Below are positions 29,378 to 37,912 of a stretch of DNA of 64,000 bases, one piece after another (within the stretch, counting starts at the first letter, position 1; every line of letters starts with the position of its first letter). The stretch is from Paenibacillus baekrokdamisoli (GTDB taxonomy: Bacteria; Bacillota; Bacilli; Paenibacillales; Paenibacillaceae), in NCBI RefSeq assembly GCF_003945345.1, contig NZ_AP019308.1, forward strand, positions 3,100,001 through 3,164,000, given 5' to 3'. Below the pieces are notes generated by a model. The model was not told where the DNA came from, did no database searches, and worked only from the letters and a program-made list of their open reading frames with translations. Made by a program: the position numbers and the translations under genes.

Positions 29378-29634
29378 ATGTTGTACCTCCTTCGGAACAA
29401 GATCATAAAATAAAATGCCAAAACTTATTTATAACTATTATAACAAAGGAAGGTATTCCAACGCGAAATAATATTCGGTATACTTATTCAAGGTCCAGAT
29501 GAAATAGCTCGCCTTCCTATAACAACTAGCGGCGTTGTTCGTTTCTTCCACAATAGATTATGATTTAGAGCCTTATTTATTTGCTGTTATTGAAACGAAT
29601 CAAACCAATATCAAATACCGGAGGTGGACAAGCT

Positions 29635-30855
29635 ATGTCTGCTTATCATCCATTAAACGAAAAAGAAGCCATTGAAATTGCCCTTACCCTTGAAGGCGTT
29701 TTTGCACCTGGAGCTAAGCTGGTTAGCCGCGAAATCGGCGACGGCAATCTGAATCTCGTGTTCCACATTTCAGATACTCAGAGCAGCCAAAGCATTATTT
29801 TGAAACAAGCACTGCCTTATGCCAAAGTCGTTGGCGAATCATGGCCCCTTACGCTTGATCGTGCTCGTATTGAAAGCGAGGCACTTATCCTTGAAGGCGA
29901 GCTTGCCCCTGGATTAGTCCCGAAAGTCTATAAGTATGATGCAGAGCTGGCACTGACTGTCATGGAAGATCTGAGCGACCATGTCATCATGAGACAGGGA
30001 CTGATTAGTAACAACCGCTATCCGCTCTTTGCGGAGCATATCTCCACCTTCCTAGCGCAAACTTTATTCTTCACCTCTGATCTTGGAATGAATCAGCAAT
30101 CTAAAAAGCTGCGCGTTAGAGATTTCATCAATCCTGAGCTGTGCAAAATAACAGAAGATCTCATCTTCGATGATCCTTACAAAGATGCGGAAACGAATAA
30201 CTTTGAAGAAGTGATTCGCGATGAAGCTCAAGCCCTATGGGGTGACGGCTCCCTTCACTTTGAGGTTGCTCTACTTCGCGAGAAATTCTTGACCCACGCG
30301 CAAGCATTGCTGCATGGTGACCTGCATACTGGCAGTATATTTATTAAGTCCGATTCTACAAAGATTATCGATCCTGAATTTGCCTACTACGGACCGATGG
30401 GTTTTGATATTGGAGCTATTATCGCGAACCTGCTGCTTAATTATTCCAGCCGGGAACATTGGAACTCCGATGCAGCTTCCACTGATGAATACCGTACTTA
30501 TCTACTGGAAACCATTCGGGATATATGGACTAAATTCGAAGCTAAGTTTCGTGTCCTGTGGGCGGAACACTGTGAGGATTCTCTTGCCAAGTCGGCTCCT
30601 GGTTATCTGGATGATTATCTGCGCCGTGTCCTTCAGGATACAATTGGGTTCGCGGGCTGCAAAATGGTACGCCGAATTGTGGGTCTTGCACATGTTGCGG
30701 ATATTGATAAAATCACAGATGCCTCTACCCGCGAGCAAGCACAACGGCTTGCGCTTTCTATCGGTAAATCGCTTATTCGGCTCAACCGCCGTGCTGCCTC
30801 TATAGAGGAGCTTATAGAAAAGGCTCAATCCAGTATTTCAGTACTGAAGGCCTAA
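29635..30855 (+). CDS. mtnK: 5-methylthioribose kinase MtnK
   Basis: A 406-residue kinase of the methionine salvage pathway, phosphorylating 5-methylthioribose at C1. The aminoglycoside-phosphotransferase-like fold shows GDGNLNLVFHI (nucleotide loop), ALLHGDLHTGSIF (catalytic loop with Asp) and IIDPEFAYYGPMGFDIG (DxE metal segment). The open frame begins at 29581, but ATG 29635 has GGAGGTGG seven bases upstream. mtnA follows 21 bp later. In many Bacilli mtnK is preceded by a SAM-I riboswitch; none is recognisable in the 257 bp upstream. Confidence 0.96.
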   Translation: MSAYHPLNEKEAIEIALTLEGVFAPGAKLVSREIGDGNLNLVFHISDTQSSQSIILKQALPYAKVVGESWPLTLDRARIESEALILEGELAPGLVPKVYKYDAELALTVMEDLSDHVIMRQGLISNNRYPLFAEHISTFLAQTLFFTSDLGMNQQSKKLRVRDFINPELCKITEDLIFDDPYKDAETNNFEEVIRDEAQALWGDGSLHFEVALLREKFLTHAQALLHGDLHTGSIFIKSDSTKIIDPEFAYYGPMGFDIGAIIANLLLNYSSREHWNSDAASTDEYRTYLLETIRDIWTKFEAKFRVLWAEHCEDSLAKSAPGYLDDYLRRVLQDTIGFAGCKMVRRIVGLAHVADIDKITDASTREQAQRLALSIGKSLIRLNRRAASIEELIEKAQSSISVLKA

Positions 30856-30876
30856 TAGAAAAGGAGCAATAACAAC

Positions 30877-31941
30877 ATGGAAACGAAACAAGCTGCGCTC
30901 CAATCCGTTATTTGGGCAACGGATCATCTTGACTTGCTCGATCAGCGCTTGCTGCCCGAAGAGATTGTCTATCTTCCTCTTCAAACTTCAGAGGATGTAT
31001 GGGAGGCTATCCGCCACCTTAAAGTACGCGGTGCACCAGCAATCGGCATCGCTGCCGCATACGGTGTTTTCTTAGGCAGCCGCAATTCGAATGATGGTGT
31101 AGAACAATGGCTTCAAGCTGTAAAAGATACAAGTGATTATTTAGCAACCTCGCGTCCAACGGCAGTCAATTTATTCTGGGCATTAGATCGCATGAAAGCA
31201 AAGGCGGAGGAGCTCACTTCTTCGAATATTAACCATTCGCTCGAGGAATGTAAGCAATTCCTGCTTCAAGAAGCAATAGCTATCCAAAGCGAGGACGAAG
31301 AGACCTGCAGACTGATCGGGGTACATGCACTGACCTTATTCGAGGAAGACATGGGTGTTCTTACACATTGTAACGCTGGTGGTCTGGCAACAGCCAAGTA
31401 TGGTACAGCCCTAGCTCCATTCTATCTGGCTCAAGAACAAGGTATGAAGCTTCGCGTGTTTGCTGATGAGACGAGACCTGTCCTGCAAGGTGCACGTCTC
31501 ACCGCTTTTGAACTCCATCAAGCCGGGGTGGATGTTACACTAATTTGCGACAATATGGCAGGCATGGTTATGAGCAAAGGCTGGATTGATGCTGTCATCG
31601 TTGGAACGGATCGTGTAGCAGCCAATGGTGATGTAGCTAACAAAATCGGCACTTATAGCGTTGCCGTTCTTGCGAAGGCACATAACATTCCATTCTATGT
31701 CGCATGTCCGCTTTCAACCATTGACTTGAGCACGCCTTCGGGCGACCTCATACCGATCGAGGAACGCAATGCGGAAGAAATTACAGAAGGTTTCGGCAAA
31801 CGAACTGCTCCGCGAGGCGTTAAAGTATTTAATCCAGCTTTCGATGTCACCCCACACGACTATGTAACGGCAATCATTACGGAGAAAGGGATTATCCGTC
31901 CTCCGTTTGATGTCAATTTAAAGAAGCTATTTGAACAATAA
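30877..31941 (+). CDS. mtnA: Methylthioribose-1-phosphate isomerase MtnA
   Basis: A 354-residue isomerase converting methylthioribose-1-phosphate to methylthioribulose-1-phosphate. Family motifs are [14 protein letters not shown] near the N-terminus, [10 protein letters not shown] with the catalytic Cys and [18 protein letters not shown] with the catalytic Asp. It is cotranscribed with mtnK. The other pathway genes (mtnW, mtnX, mtnB, mtnD) are not in the window. A short palindromic repeat and a strong terminator follow. Confidence 0.97.
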   Translation: METKQAALQSVIWATDHLDLLDQRLLPEEIVYLPLQTSEDVWEAIRHLKVRGAPAIGIAAAYGVFLGSRNSNDGVEQWLQAVKDTSDYLATSRPTAVNLFWALDRMKAKAEELTSSNINHSLEECKQFLLQEAIAIQSEDEETCRLIGVHALTLFEEDMGVLTHCNAGGLATAKYGTALAPFYLAQEQGMKLRVFADETRPVLQGARLTAFELHQAGVDVTLICDNMAGMVMSKGWIDAVIVGTDRVAANGDVANKIGTYSVAVLAKAHNIPFYVACPLSTIDLSTPSGDLIPIEERNAEEITEGFGKRTAPRGVKVFNPAFDVTPHDYVTAIITEKGIIRPPFDVNLKKLFEQ

Positions 31942-31952
31942 TAAGCTGCACT

Positions 31953-31999
31953 AAGAAGAAACGGCTGACACCGTCCTCTGACAGCGACGCAAGTTTCTT
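31953..31999. repeat. Short palindromic intergenic repeat, copy 2
   Basis: This is the second copy of the 12052-12097 element, beginning AAGAAGAAACGGCT and ending GCAAGTTTCTT. It lies in the 3' untranslated region of mtnA, between the stop codon and the terminator, so it would be transcribed. Confidence 0.8.
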
Positions 32000-32024
32000 T
32001 CATACTTTCTGATATTTTAAAAAT

Positions 32025-32079
32025 AGGACGGTTACGAGCATGGCAAATGCCAAGTGCTCGTAACCGTCCTTTTATTATT
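32025..32079 (+). terminator. Terminator of mtnKA
   Basis: A 16-bp perfect stem (AGGACGGTTACGAGCA with its complement ending at 32070), inner TGGCAAATGCCA hairpin, and a T-rich tail. It could work in both directions and also end the convergent yunC transcript. Confidence 0.93.
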
Positions 32080-32098
32080 AATCGTTCAAACATGAGTT

Positions 32099-32404
32099 CT
32101 ATACCATCAGTCGGAGCGCATCCACGCCTTTCATCCCAGTCGAAATGCCAAGTACCTCAGCTGCTCCCGTAACCGATTCAAGCGGAGCTTCCATCAGCTC
32201 CTCAAGTGTACGCACTCCAACTGCACGGCCTGCGATAATACCTCTATCCTTTAATCGATCATTAAGAAGTGCTACATCCAGCGCTCCACACATGATATAC
32301 CCCTTATCAGTCGTCACCGCAATTAAAGTTGTTTTGGGCAGCTTCACCTCAACGCCAAGTACGGTTATTCCCCCATCCAATGTGATAGGAACCATGCGCA
32401 TCAT
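32099..32404 (-). CDS. yunC: DUF1805 family protein YunC
   Basis: A 101-residue protein of the YunC/DUF1805 family, with the GVEVKLPKTTLIAVTTDKGYIMCGALDV core and the GIIAGRAVGVRTLEEL segment. The function is unknown. The frame extends to 32458, but ATG 32404 follows GGAGGTGG by six bases and gives the length of the Bacillus subtilis protein. In B. subtilis yunC and yunD are neighbours; here they are about 14 kb apart. Confidence 0.88.
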   Translation of the reverse strand: MMRMVPITLDGGITVLGVEVKLPKTTLIAVTTDKGYIMCGALDVALLNDRLKDRGIIAGRAVGVRTLEELMEAPLESVTGAAEVLGISTGMKGVDALRLMV

Positions 32405-32639
32405 CGAAAACCACCTCCTCCCATTGTTCCAAGCAACCAAATGCGATCTAAACGCCATCTGACCACTCCTCCACTATATGCGGTACAAATACCGTCGGTG
32501 TTGGACGGATGCCTAAGTGACAATACGATTAATTCTTACTTTTTCAACATAATTCGCGTTTATTCGACTACAATACTTAGGACTTTAGTGGTATAGTTAA
32601 TCTATTCATTATAGCAATGGAGGCATAGATTTACAGACA

Positions 32640-33167
32640 ATGAAATTAACCGATAAAGCCAACAATGAGCAGAATGCTTATTTGTTTAATGTCGATTTGT
32701 TAGTGCAGGACGAGTCAAATGCACGTGCAATGGAGCGTCTCATTCAATTACTTAATCAATGTGGATTTGATGATTATCGTATCAAATCCGGTATTGAGCT
32801 AGGTCAGCTTATAGAAGCTTTAGAAGCAAAGAAAGCAATCGCTGGAAGCAATTTGAACCCATCTGGACTATCACCCAAGGTTGAGATCCCTACTTCTAAT
32901 CATTCGTCAGTAAATATACAAGCATCAAAGTCCAATCTCACTGAAACACAGGCTTGCTTAACGCTTGTGACGGAGCGTATTCAAGCTTCCATTGCTGAAA
33001 ATCGTCTTATTCGTTTGATGATCAATAAAGGGTTTGGTGTTAAATTAAATATTCCTTGTCGAATTATTAACTTTGATATCACAACTCAAATGCTTACCGT
33101 TTATCACGTCGATGAGAAGCAGGTCTACTCCTTTACTTTGAATGAAATCGATGATTTCGTTATATAA
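32640..33167 (+). CDS. Uncharacterised protein with Sm/WYL-like C-terminal domain
   Basis: A 175-residue cytosolic protein I do not recognise. The first ~65 residues form an alpha/beta domain (LFNVDLLVQDESNARAMERL). A polar Ser/Asn linker (about 68-105) separates it from a C-terminal ~65-residue domain: a helix (LTLVTERIQASIAENRLIRL) followed by strands ending CRIINFDITTQMLTVYHVDE and a NEIDDFVI tail. The latter resembles the SH3/Sm-like barrel of WYL and Hfq-like domains by pattern only. The ATG is 16 bases after GGAGG, rather far, but no closer start exists in frame. Monocistronic, with a strong terminator. Confidence 0.8.
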   Translation: MKLTDKANNEQNAYLFNVDLLVQDESNARAMERLIQLLNQCGFDDYRIKSGIELGQLIEALEAKKAIAGSNLNPSGLSPKVEIPTSNHSSVNIQASKSNLTETQACLTLVTERIQASIAENRLIRLMINKGFGVKLNIPCRIINFDITTQMLTVYHVDEKQVYSFTLNEIDDFVI

Positions 33168-33170
33168 AAA

Positions 33171-33222
33171 AGTCATAGAAAAAGGTTGAGCCCGTAACCC
33201 AGCTCAACCTTTTTCTATGACT
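33171..33222. terminator. Strong bidirectional terminator
   Basis: A 21-bp perfect stem with a 10-base loop (33171-33191 with 33202-33222), bearing internal A and T runs so that it works on either strand. It separates the convergent genes ending at 33167 and 33235. Confidence 0.93.
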
Positions 33223-33234
33223 CTAAATAGCTGC

Positions 33235-35148
33235 TCAATGCTTCCATACACCTTGCAGCATTTCAGCAATCTGTTGGCCCCGCACAGGCGGGCTCCAGAA
33301 ATAGCCCTGTATTTCATCACAATGATGTTTCTTTAAAAACTGCATCTGGGCCTCATTCTCAACCCCTTCAGCAATCACTTGGAGATTAAGATTATGTCCC
33401 ATAGAAATAATAGCAGCAACGATTGCGGCGTCGCCAGCTTCCTGTTCAATGTCTCTCACAAAGGAGCGATCAATTTTGAGCCTGCCAATAGGAAGACTTT
33501 TCAAATAATTAAAAGAACTGTAGCCGGTACCGAAATCATCCATGCTTATATTCACACCAAGACTAGTCAATTCCAATAGACAACGGGAAGCACGTTCTAT
33601 ATCCATTGTCATGCTCTCCGTAATCTCCAAATCGAGATATTTGGCTTGCAGCCCTGTATCCTTAAGAATTTGTGAGACCTTATCTGTTAGATTCTGTTGA
33701 AGAAATTGCCGAATCGATAAATTCACGGATACTGGAATAGACGTAAGTCCCTCATCCTGCCAAGCTTTATTCTGGCGACAAGCTTCCTGCAGCACCCAAT
33801 CCCCAATCTGAACAATCATGCCACTCTCTTCAGCTAACGGAATGAATTGATTAGGTGGCACAAGACCTCGCTCCGGATGCTGCCAGCGTATTAATGCCTC
33901 AACACCGACCATATTGCCATTACATAAGTTATATTGCGGTTGATAGTGCAGAACAAATTCGCCTTTAGATAAAGCCTGCTTCAGATCATGCTGCAGCTTA
34001 AGACGCTCCAGTGAGCTATTCTCCCAAGTATCCGAATAGAGCAGGCAATTATTTTTGCCGCTTTCTTTCACTTTGGCGAGTGCCATCTCTGCTTTCTTCA
34101 TCAATAAGCTTGCATCGTCATTCTTTAGCTTGTTCCATGCAATCCCAATACTCGCCGTCACGTGGAGAGGGAAGCCTTGCAATTCAAAGGGCTCTTCAAG
34201 AGAGATCAGAAGCTCCTTTACTTTACCAAGCAGCTCTAGCTCCCCGCCTGCATCCCCATACATAATGGCAAATTCATCACCATCCATCCGCGCGGCTACA
34301 TCTTGATCCGTTAAGTTACGAGTTAGACGCTCTGCCACTTGCATTAGAAGCATATCTCCAAATTCACGTCCAAAGGAGGCATTAATCAGTTTAAATCGGT
34401 CTAGGTCCAAATAAATGATAGCAATTCTGTTGTCTCGCTCGCTCTTACTCGTTAAACGTTCGGTGAATTGCATCATAAATAAACGGCGATTAGGCAGCCC
34501 AGTCATATCATCGTAATAAGCCATATAACGAATTCGCTCTATGTTACGGTTATGATCACTAATATCATGGCTGAAAACAATAGCGCCAATGCTCTCTCCC
34601 CTTACCGTAAGCGGCGCGGTTATTATGTTGATGCCAAATCGATAGCCGGTACGATGAATGACGTTAATCGATGCGTCCTGCGGGTAGGTTAAAAGATCTT
34701 TTTGAAACCGTTGAAAATAATCCTGTCGGTTATCAGAAGCAATAAGAGGTAAAAACGACCGACCCACCAGCTCATCTCTTTCGTAACCAAGCAGTTGGCT
34801 TGATGACTCATTCACTTCTATGAATTTCCCTGATGGGCTAATTACCGCTAAAGCTACTGGACTATGCTTCAAAATGGATTCAACGATTGGAGTATGAAGA
34901 GAATGATGGGCGTGGCCTTGATTTCGTAGAATAATTGGAATATGTATAACAATGATATAGAGAATAGCTATCGATGTAAAAATGGTAGTACTCCACCAAT
35001 ATTGAGAGTAGGAAAGCCACCTATGGCCCGTTACCGCCCACACTAAAGCGGTTAGACTTAAAAGAGTTGTCGATGCCCAGGATATGCTAGCGCTTACATT
35101 GGTTTGTTGAACAAGTTGTCTGGGAGTTCTCCCTGCATCACTAGACAC
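33235..35148 (-). CDS. PAS-GGDEF-EAL membrane protein, probable cyclic-di-GMP phosphodiesterase
   Basis: A 637-residue protein with two N-terminal transmembrane helices (about 22-42 and 50-72), a PAS domain (about 85-205, HSPVALAVISPSGKFIEVNE), a GGDEF domain (about 210-375) and an EAL domain (about 385-635). The GGDEF signature is changed to DGDEF (ARMDGDEFAIMY), which may weaken or abolish cyclase activity. The EAL motifs look intact: VEALIRWQHP, ITESMTMD, DDFGTGYSSFNYL and GVENEAQ. I therefore expect net cyclic-di-GMP breakdown, controlled by the PAS domain. It is a single gene. Confidence 0.93.
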   Translation of the reverse strand: MSSDAGRTPRQLVQQTNVSASISWASTTLLSLTALVWAVTGHRWLSYSQYWWSTTIFTSIAILYIIVIHIPIILRNQGHAHHSLHTPIVESILKHSPVALAVISPSGKFIEVNESSSQLLGYERDELVGRSFLPLIASDNRQDYFQRFQKDLLTYPQDASINVIHRTGYRFGINIITAPLTVRGESIGAIVFSHDISDHNRNIERIRYMAYYDDMTGLPNRRLFMMQFTERLTSKSERDNRIAIIYLDLDRFKLINASFGREFGDMLLMQVAERLTRNLTDQDVAARMDGDEFAIMYGDAGGELELLGKVKELLISLEEPFELQGFPLHVTASIGIAWNKLKNDDASLLMKKAEMALAKVKESGKNNCLLYSDTWENSSLERLKLQHDLKQALSKGEFVLHYQPQYNLCNGNMVGVEALIRWQHPERGLVPPNQFIPLAEESGMIVQIGDWVLQEACRQNKAWQDEGLTSIPVSVNLSIRQFLQQNLTDKVSQILKDTGLQAKYLDLEITESMTMDIERASRCLLELTSLGVNISMDDFGTGYSSFNYLKSLPIGRLKIDRSFVRDIEQEAGDAAIVAAIISMGHNLNLQVIAEGVENEAQMQFLKKHHCDEIQGYFWSPPVRGQQIAEMLQGVWKH

Positions 35149-35284
35149 GAATTATTTTCCTCCCTTTTTGGCATGATTTCTCTATCCCACTATTATAAAC
35201 CGATACGTTGGAAGATGGATATACATAATCCACAGAATTCATAGTACAAAATAACCATATCTATGCGATACTTGTTCTATACCG

Positions 35285-35346
35285 TCAAAATAAAGAGATG
35301 ATCATGATAGAAAGGCCCTTACGCTTCCCACATTTGATCATCTCTT
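35285..35346 (-). terminator. Terminator of the DUF423 gene
   Basis: AAGAGATGATCA (35293-35304) and its perfect complement (35335-35346) form a 12-bp stem with a 30-base loop; a T-rich tail follows on the minus strand. Confidence 0.7.
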
Positions 35347-35388
35347 CCATATCTCTTTCTTTACGCTCCAGATCGCACTCAAGCTCTA

Positions 35389-35772
35389 TTAATCATTACG
35401 TTTCGATTTCCAGATGGCATTGGCTGCCAAACCCCAGGCGATGATAAAAGCCACTCCGCCAAAGGGGGTAATAATGCCCAGCCATTTGAATTTGATCAGA
35501 CTTAGTACATAAAGGCTTCCCGAGAACAAGAAAATTCCTGCGTGCATCAGACGTCCCGCCCAGCGAATCCCCTTGCTCTCTCCAATTCGATCAGCAGCCA
35601 AGGCAATCAGAAACAATCCAATGCCATGGTACATATGGTAACGAACACCGGTTTCAAAAACAGCTAGCATATCCGCGCTAAGCCGTTCCTTCAATCCGTG
35701 CGCAGCGAACGCGCCAAGCACAACAGCCAGCAATGCATGTAAAGCTCCAATAGCGCCATACTTTTTAAACAT
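35389..35772 (-). CDS. DUF423 family membrane protein (YwdK/YgdD-like)
   Basis: A 127-residue membrane protein with four predicted helices and the family signature LGAFAAHGLKERL near the start, GVRYHMYHGIGLF in the middle and ITPFGGVAFIIAWG near the end. The function is unknown. The longest frame begins at a TTG (35793); ATG 35784 and ATG 35772 are also possible. ATG 35772 gives the usual family beginning, with a GAAGAGAG Shine-Dalgarno close by, but the choice is uncertain. Confidence 0.9.
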   Translation of the reverse strand: MFKKYGAIGALHALLAVVLGAFAAHGLKERLSADMLAVFETGVRYHMYHGIGLFLIALAADRIGESKGIRWAGRLMHAGIFLFSGSLYVLSLIKFKWLGIITPFGGVAFIIAWGLAANAIWKSKRND

Positions 35773-35854
35773 TTCTCTCTTCATCCTTTCCAACCACTTA
35801 CAAATCAGTTAAAATGTACGTTAGCTAATGACAACGCAAAAAGGAGAATAGACA

Positions 35855-36334
35855 ATGAACGAGAAGGAAAATCAACAGGAAACAAGCTCTGACAACGAAA
35901 GCATCTATTCGCAAAACAGCTTTAATCCATTTTCACCCCTCGAAGAAGAGCCAAAGAAAAGACAGTCTAGACTTGGCATTACATCCTTCATCATCGGGCT
36001 CATCAGCATTGTCATTTTTGTCATCGGTATTATCGTAATGACAACATTTATTATGAACCAGAATTTCGCCGACGGCAACAGTCTTCAACTAGAAATTGAG
36101 AACAGTATAAAAAACAATGACTACACCGCGTATGCTCCAATTCTAATCGGTATCATTTTATTATTTACCTCAGCTGGATTGGGCCTTATCGGTCTTATAT
36201 TCGGTATTGTAGGCGCATGCATAAAAAATACACGTAAAGCGTTCTCTGTTATTGGAATTATACTTAACGCTCTTCTCCCAGTCGGTTTAGCGGTATTGTT
36301 CTTAGTTGGCATCCTGTTAGGATCTACATCCTAG
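35855..36334 (+). CDS. Uncharacterised membrane protein (DUF4064/DUF4190-like pattern)
   Basis: A 159-residue protein with an acidic, Asn/Ser-rich cytosolic N-terminus (residues 1-38) and three predicted transmembrane helices (about 42-68, 93-120 and 130-155). The Gly/Ile-rich helices with GLIFGIVGACIKNTRKAFSV resemble small membrane proteins of the DUF4190 or DUF4064 type, which have no known function. AAAGGAG lies ten bases before the ATG. Single gene with its own terminator. Confidence 0.8.
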   Translation: MNEKENQQETSSDNESIYSQNSFNPFSPLEEEPKKRQSRLGITSFIIGLISIVIFVIGIIVMTTFIMNQNFADGNSLQLEIENSIKNNDYTAYAPILIGIILLFTSAGLGLIGLIFGIVGACIKNTRKAFSVIGIILNALLPVGLAVLFLVGILLGSTS

Positions 36335-36378
36335 AGAACCCCACAACAGATCAAAAATCTCGCTTTAGATGATTCCAT

Positions 36379-36411
36379 AAAAAAAGCCTACTTTAGTTGA
36401 GTAGGCTTTTT
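36379..36411. terminator. Terminator between membrane protein gene and phnW
   Basis: AAAAAGCCTAC pairs with GTAGGCTTTTT around a nine-base loop; usable on both strands. Confidence 0.9.
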
Positions 36412-36455
36412 CCCTTTGATAATCCTATAGCTTGGTTACTTGTCCTTCAAATAGA

Positions 36456-37562
36456 TTATAACCAAAATCGTTCGCTCTCGATCGCTTTAATCAAACGATG
36501 AATATCTGCTAAATGGACATCACCGATATTGCCAATTCGAAAAGTAGACGCAGCTGTTATTTTCCCTGGATAAAGTACAAACCCCTGCTGCTTCATCCGG
36601 TCGTAAAACTGTTCAAAGCTGAATTGCAATGAATCCGGATAATAAAAGGAAGTTATAATCGGTGAATGCAACGCAGTCGGCAGTAAGGTTTGGAAGCCAA
36701 GTCGCTTCATACCCTCTACTAGAACGCGTTGATTCTCTTCATAACGAAGTTGGCGTTGTTTAATACCGCCTTCCTCTTCCAGCTCTAACAGTGCTTCATA
36801 GAAAGCGTGTACAACATGAGTAGGTGAAGTGAAGCGCCATTTGCCATTGCTCTTCTCCATCGTTTCCCACTGATCAACTAGATCTAGAGACAAAGAACGA
36901 GCATAGCCCTTACAAATTTCCAACTGCTCCGTCCTAGCTAAAATAAAGCCAAAACCAGGCACGCCTTGCAGACATTTATTGCAGCTGCTAATTAAAAAAT
37001 CGATACCAAGCTCATGGATATCCATTTCAATACCGCCAAACGTACTCATCGCATCAACAATCAATACTTTTCCATGTTTATTCACGGTTTTTGCGATGTC
37101 TGCGATAGGGTTCAACATACCGGTAGTCGTTTCCCCATGAACAAAGGCTACATGGGTTATGGAAGGCTCCTCTGCCAATAAAGCTTCTAGCTGCTCAGCG
37201 CGGACAGGCTCTGTCTCACCTGCATCAAGCACGATTACTTCAATAGCCAGAATGCGGGCAATTTGTGCAATCCGTTGACCGTAAGCACCATTGGCCAGCA
37301 CAGCCAATTTTCCCGTCTTAGGAATAACGGAGCCGATCACTGCCTCGACGCAATAGGTCCCGCTCCCTTGAAGAAGAACACTTGTATAAGCCTCATGATG
37401 TGCTGTTGCCAGTCTTACAAGTCGTGCACGTATCTCTTGCACGAAGTCATTATATTCCTTATCCCACGTACACCAATCCTGCTGCATGGCTGCTTTTACA
37501 CGTTTAGATGTACTTAGTGGCCCTGGCGTAAGTAGAAGATAAGGATTTTGCGGTAGGGTCAT
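36456..37562 (-). CDS. phnW: 2-aminoethylphosphonate-pyruvate transaminase-like enzyme PhnW
   Basis: A 368-residue class V PLP aminotransferase. It opens with [20 protein letters not shown] and has the PLP Lys in [15 protein letters not shown], both typical of PhnW, which converts 2-aminoethylphosphonate plus pyruvate to phosphonoacetaldehyde plus alanine. The frame begins at 37634, but ATG 37562 follows an AAGGGGAG site and gives the family length. No phosphonatase (phnX), PhnA/PhnY or phosphonate transporter is adjacent. Close relatives acting on other amino donors exist, so the substrate is not certain. Confidence 0.88.
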   Translation of the reverse strand: MTLPQNPYLLLTPGPLSTSKRVKAAMQQDWCTWDKEYNDFVQEIRARLVRLATAHHEAYTSVLLQGSGTYCVEAVIGSVIPKTGKLAVLANGAYGQRIAQIARILAIEVIVLDAGETEPVRAEQLEALLAEEPSITHVAFVHGETTTGMLNPIADIAKTVNKHGKVLIVDAMSTFGGIEMDIHELGIDFLISSCNKCLQGVPGFGFILARTEQLEICKGYARSLSLDLVDQWETMEKSNGKWRFTSPTHVVHAFYEALLELEEEGGIKQRQLRYEENQRVLVEGMKRLGFQTLLPTALHSPIITSFYYPDSLQFSFEQFYDRMKQQGFVLYPGKITAASTFRIGNIGDVHLADIHRLIKAIESERFWL

Positions 37563-37685
37563 CGTTGTTCTCCCCTTTCTAAGCGTCTCAATAGAAATAT
37601 TATATAGCTCAATTGTTAATTCTTCGTTAACCACAGGTAAATAAATTGTTTTATAGTTGTTTTAATTGGTTTGTGTTGGTTTTAA

Positions 37686-37845
37686 TCACCTTGAAAGACG
37701 ATGCAGCTCTTTACGATTACCTGCTTGAATCGAATATCGGCATTGCTCTGCCAGCTTGTGAATCTCTTTGGCTACTACCATAATCCCTTTTCCATGCGTA
37801 CTAAAATCCTTCGACGTACGTTTCTTCTGAACGAGTCCTAGAGAA
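37686..37845 (-). pseudogene. Remnant: methyl-accepting chemotaxis protein signalling domain
   Basis: An open stretch of about 53 codons on the minus strand reads HGKGIMVVAKEIHKLAEQC, matching the highly conserved hairpin tip region of chemotaxis receptors (GKGFAVVADEIRKLAEQS). It then diverges and stops. No start codon, ribosome site or other receptor domain is present. It lies between the divergent phnW and DUF2157 genes; I read it as the leftover of a deleted receptor gene. Confidence 0.6.
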
Positions 37846-37912
37846 AGTTAGTACTATGTTTCCTGTCAATCCTGACTATACTAAAGAGTAGTAAGAACAA
37901 AGGGGTGTCATG

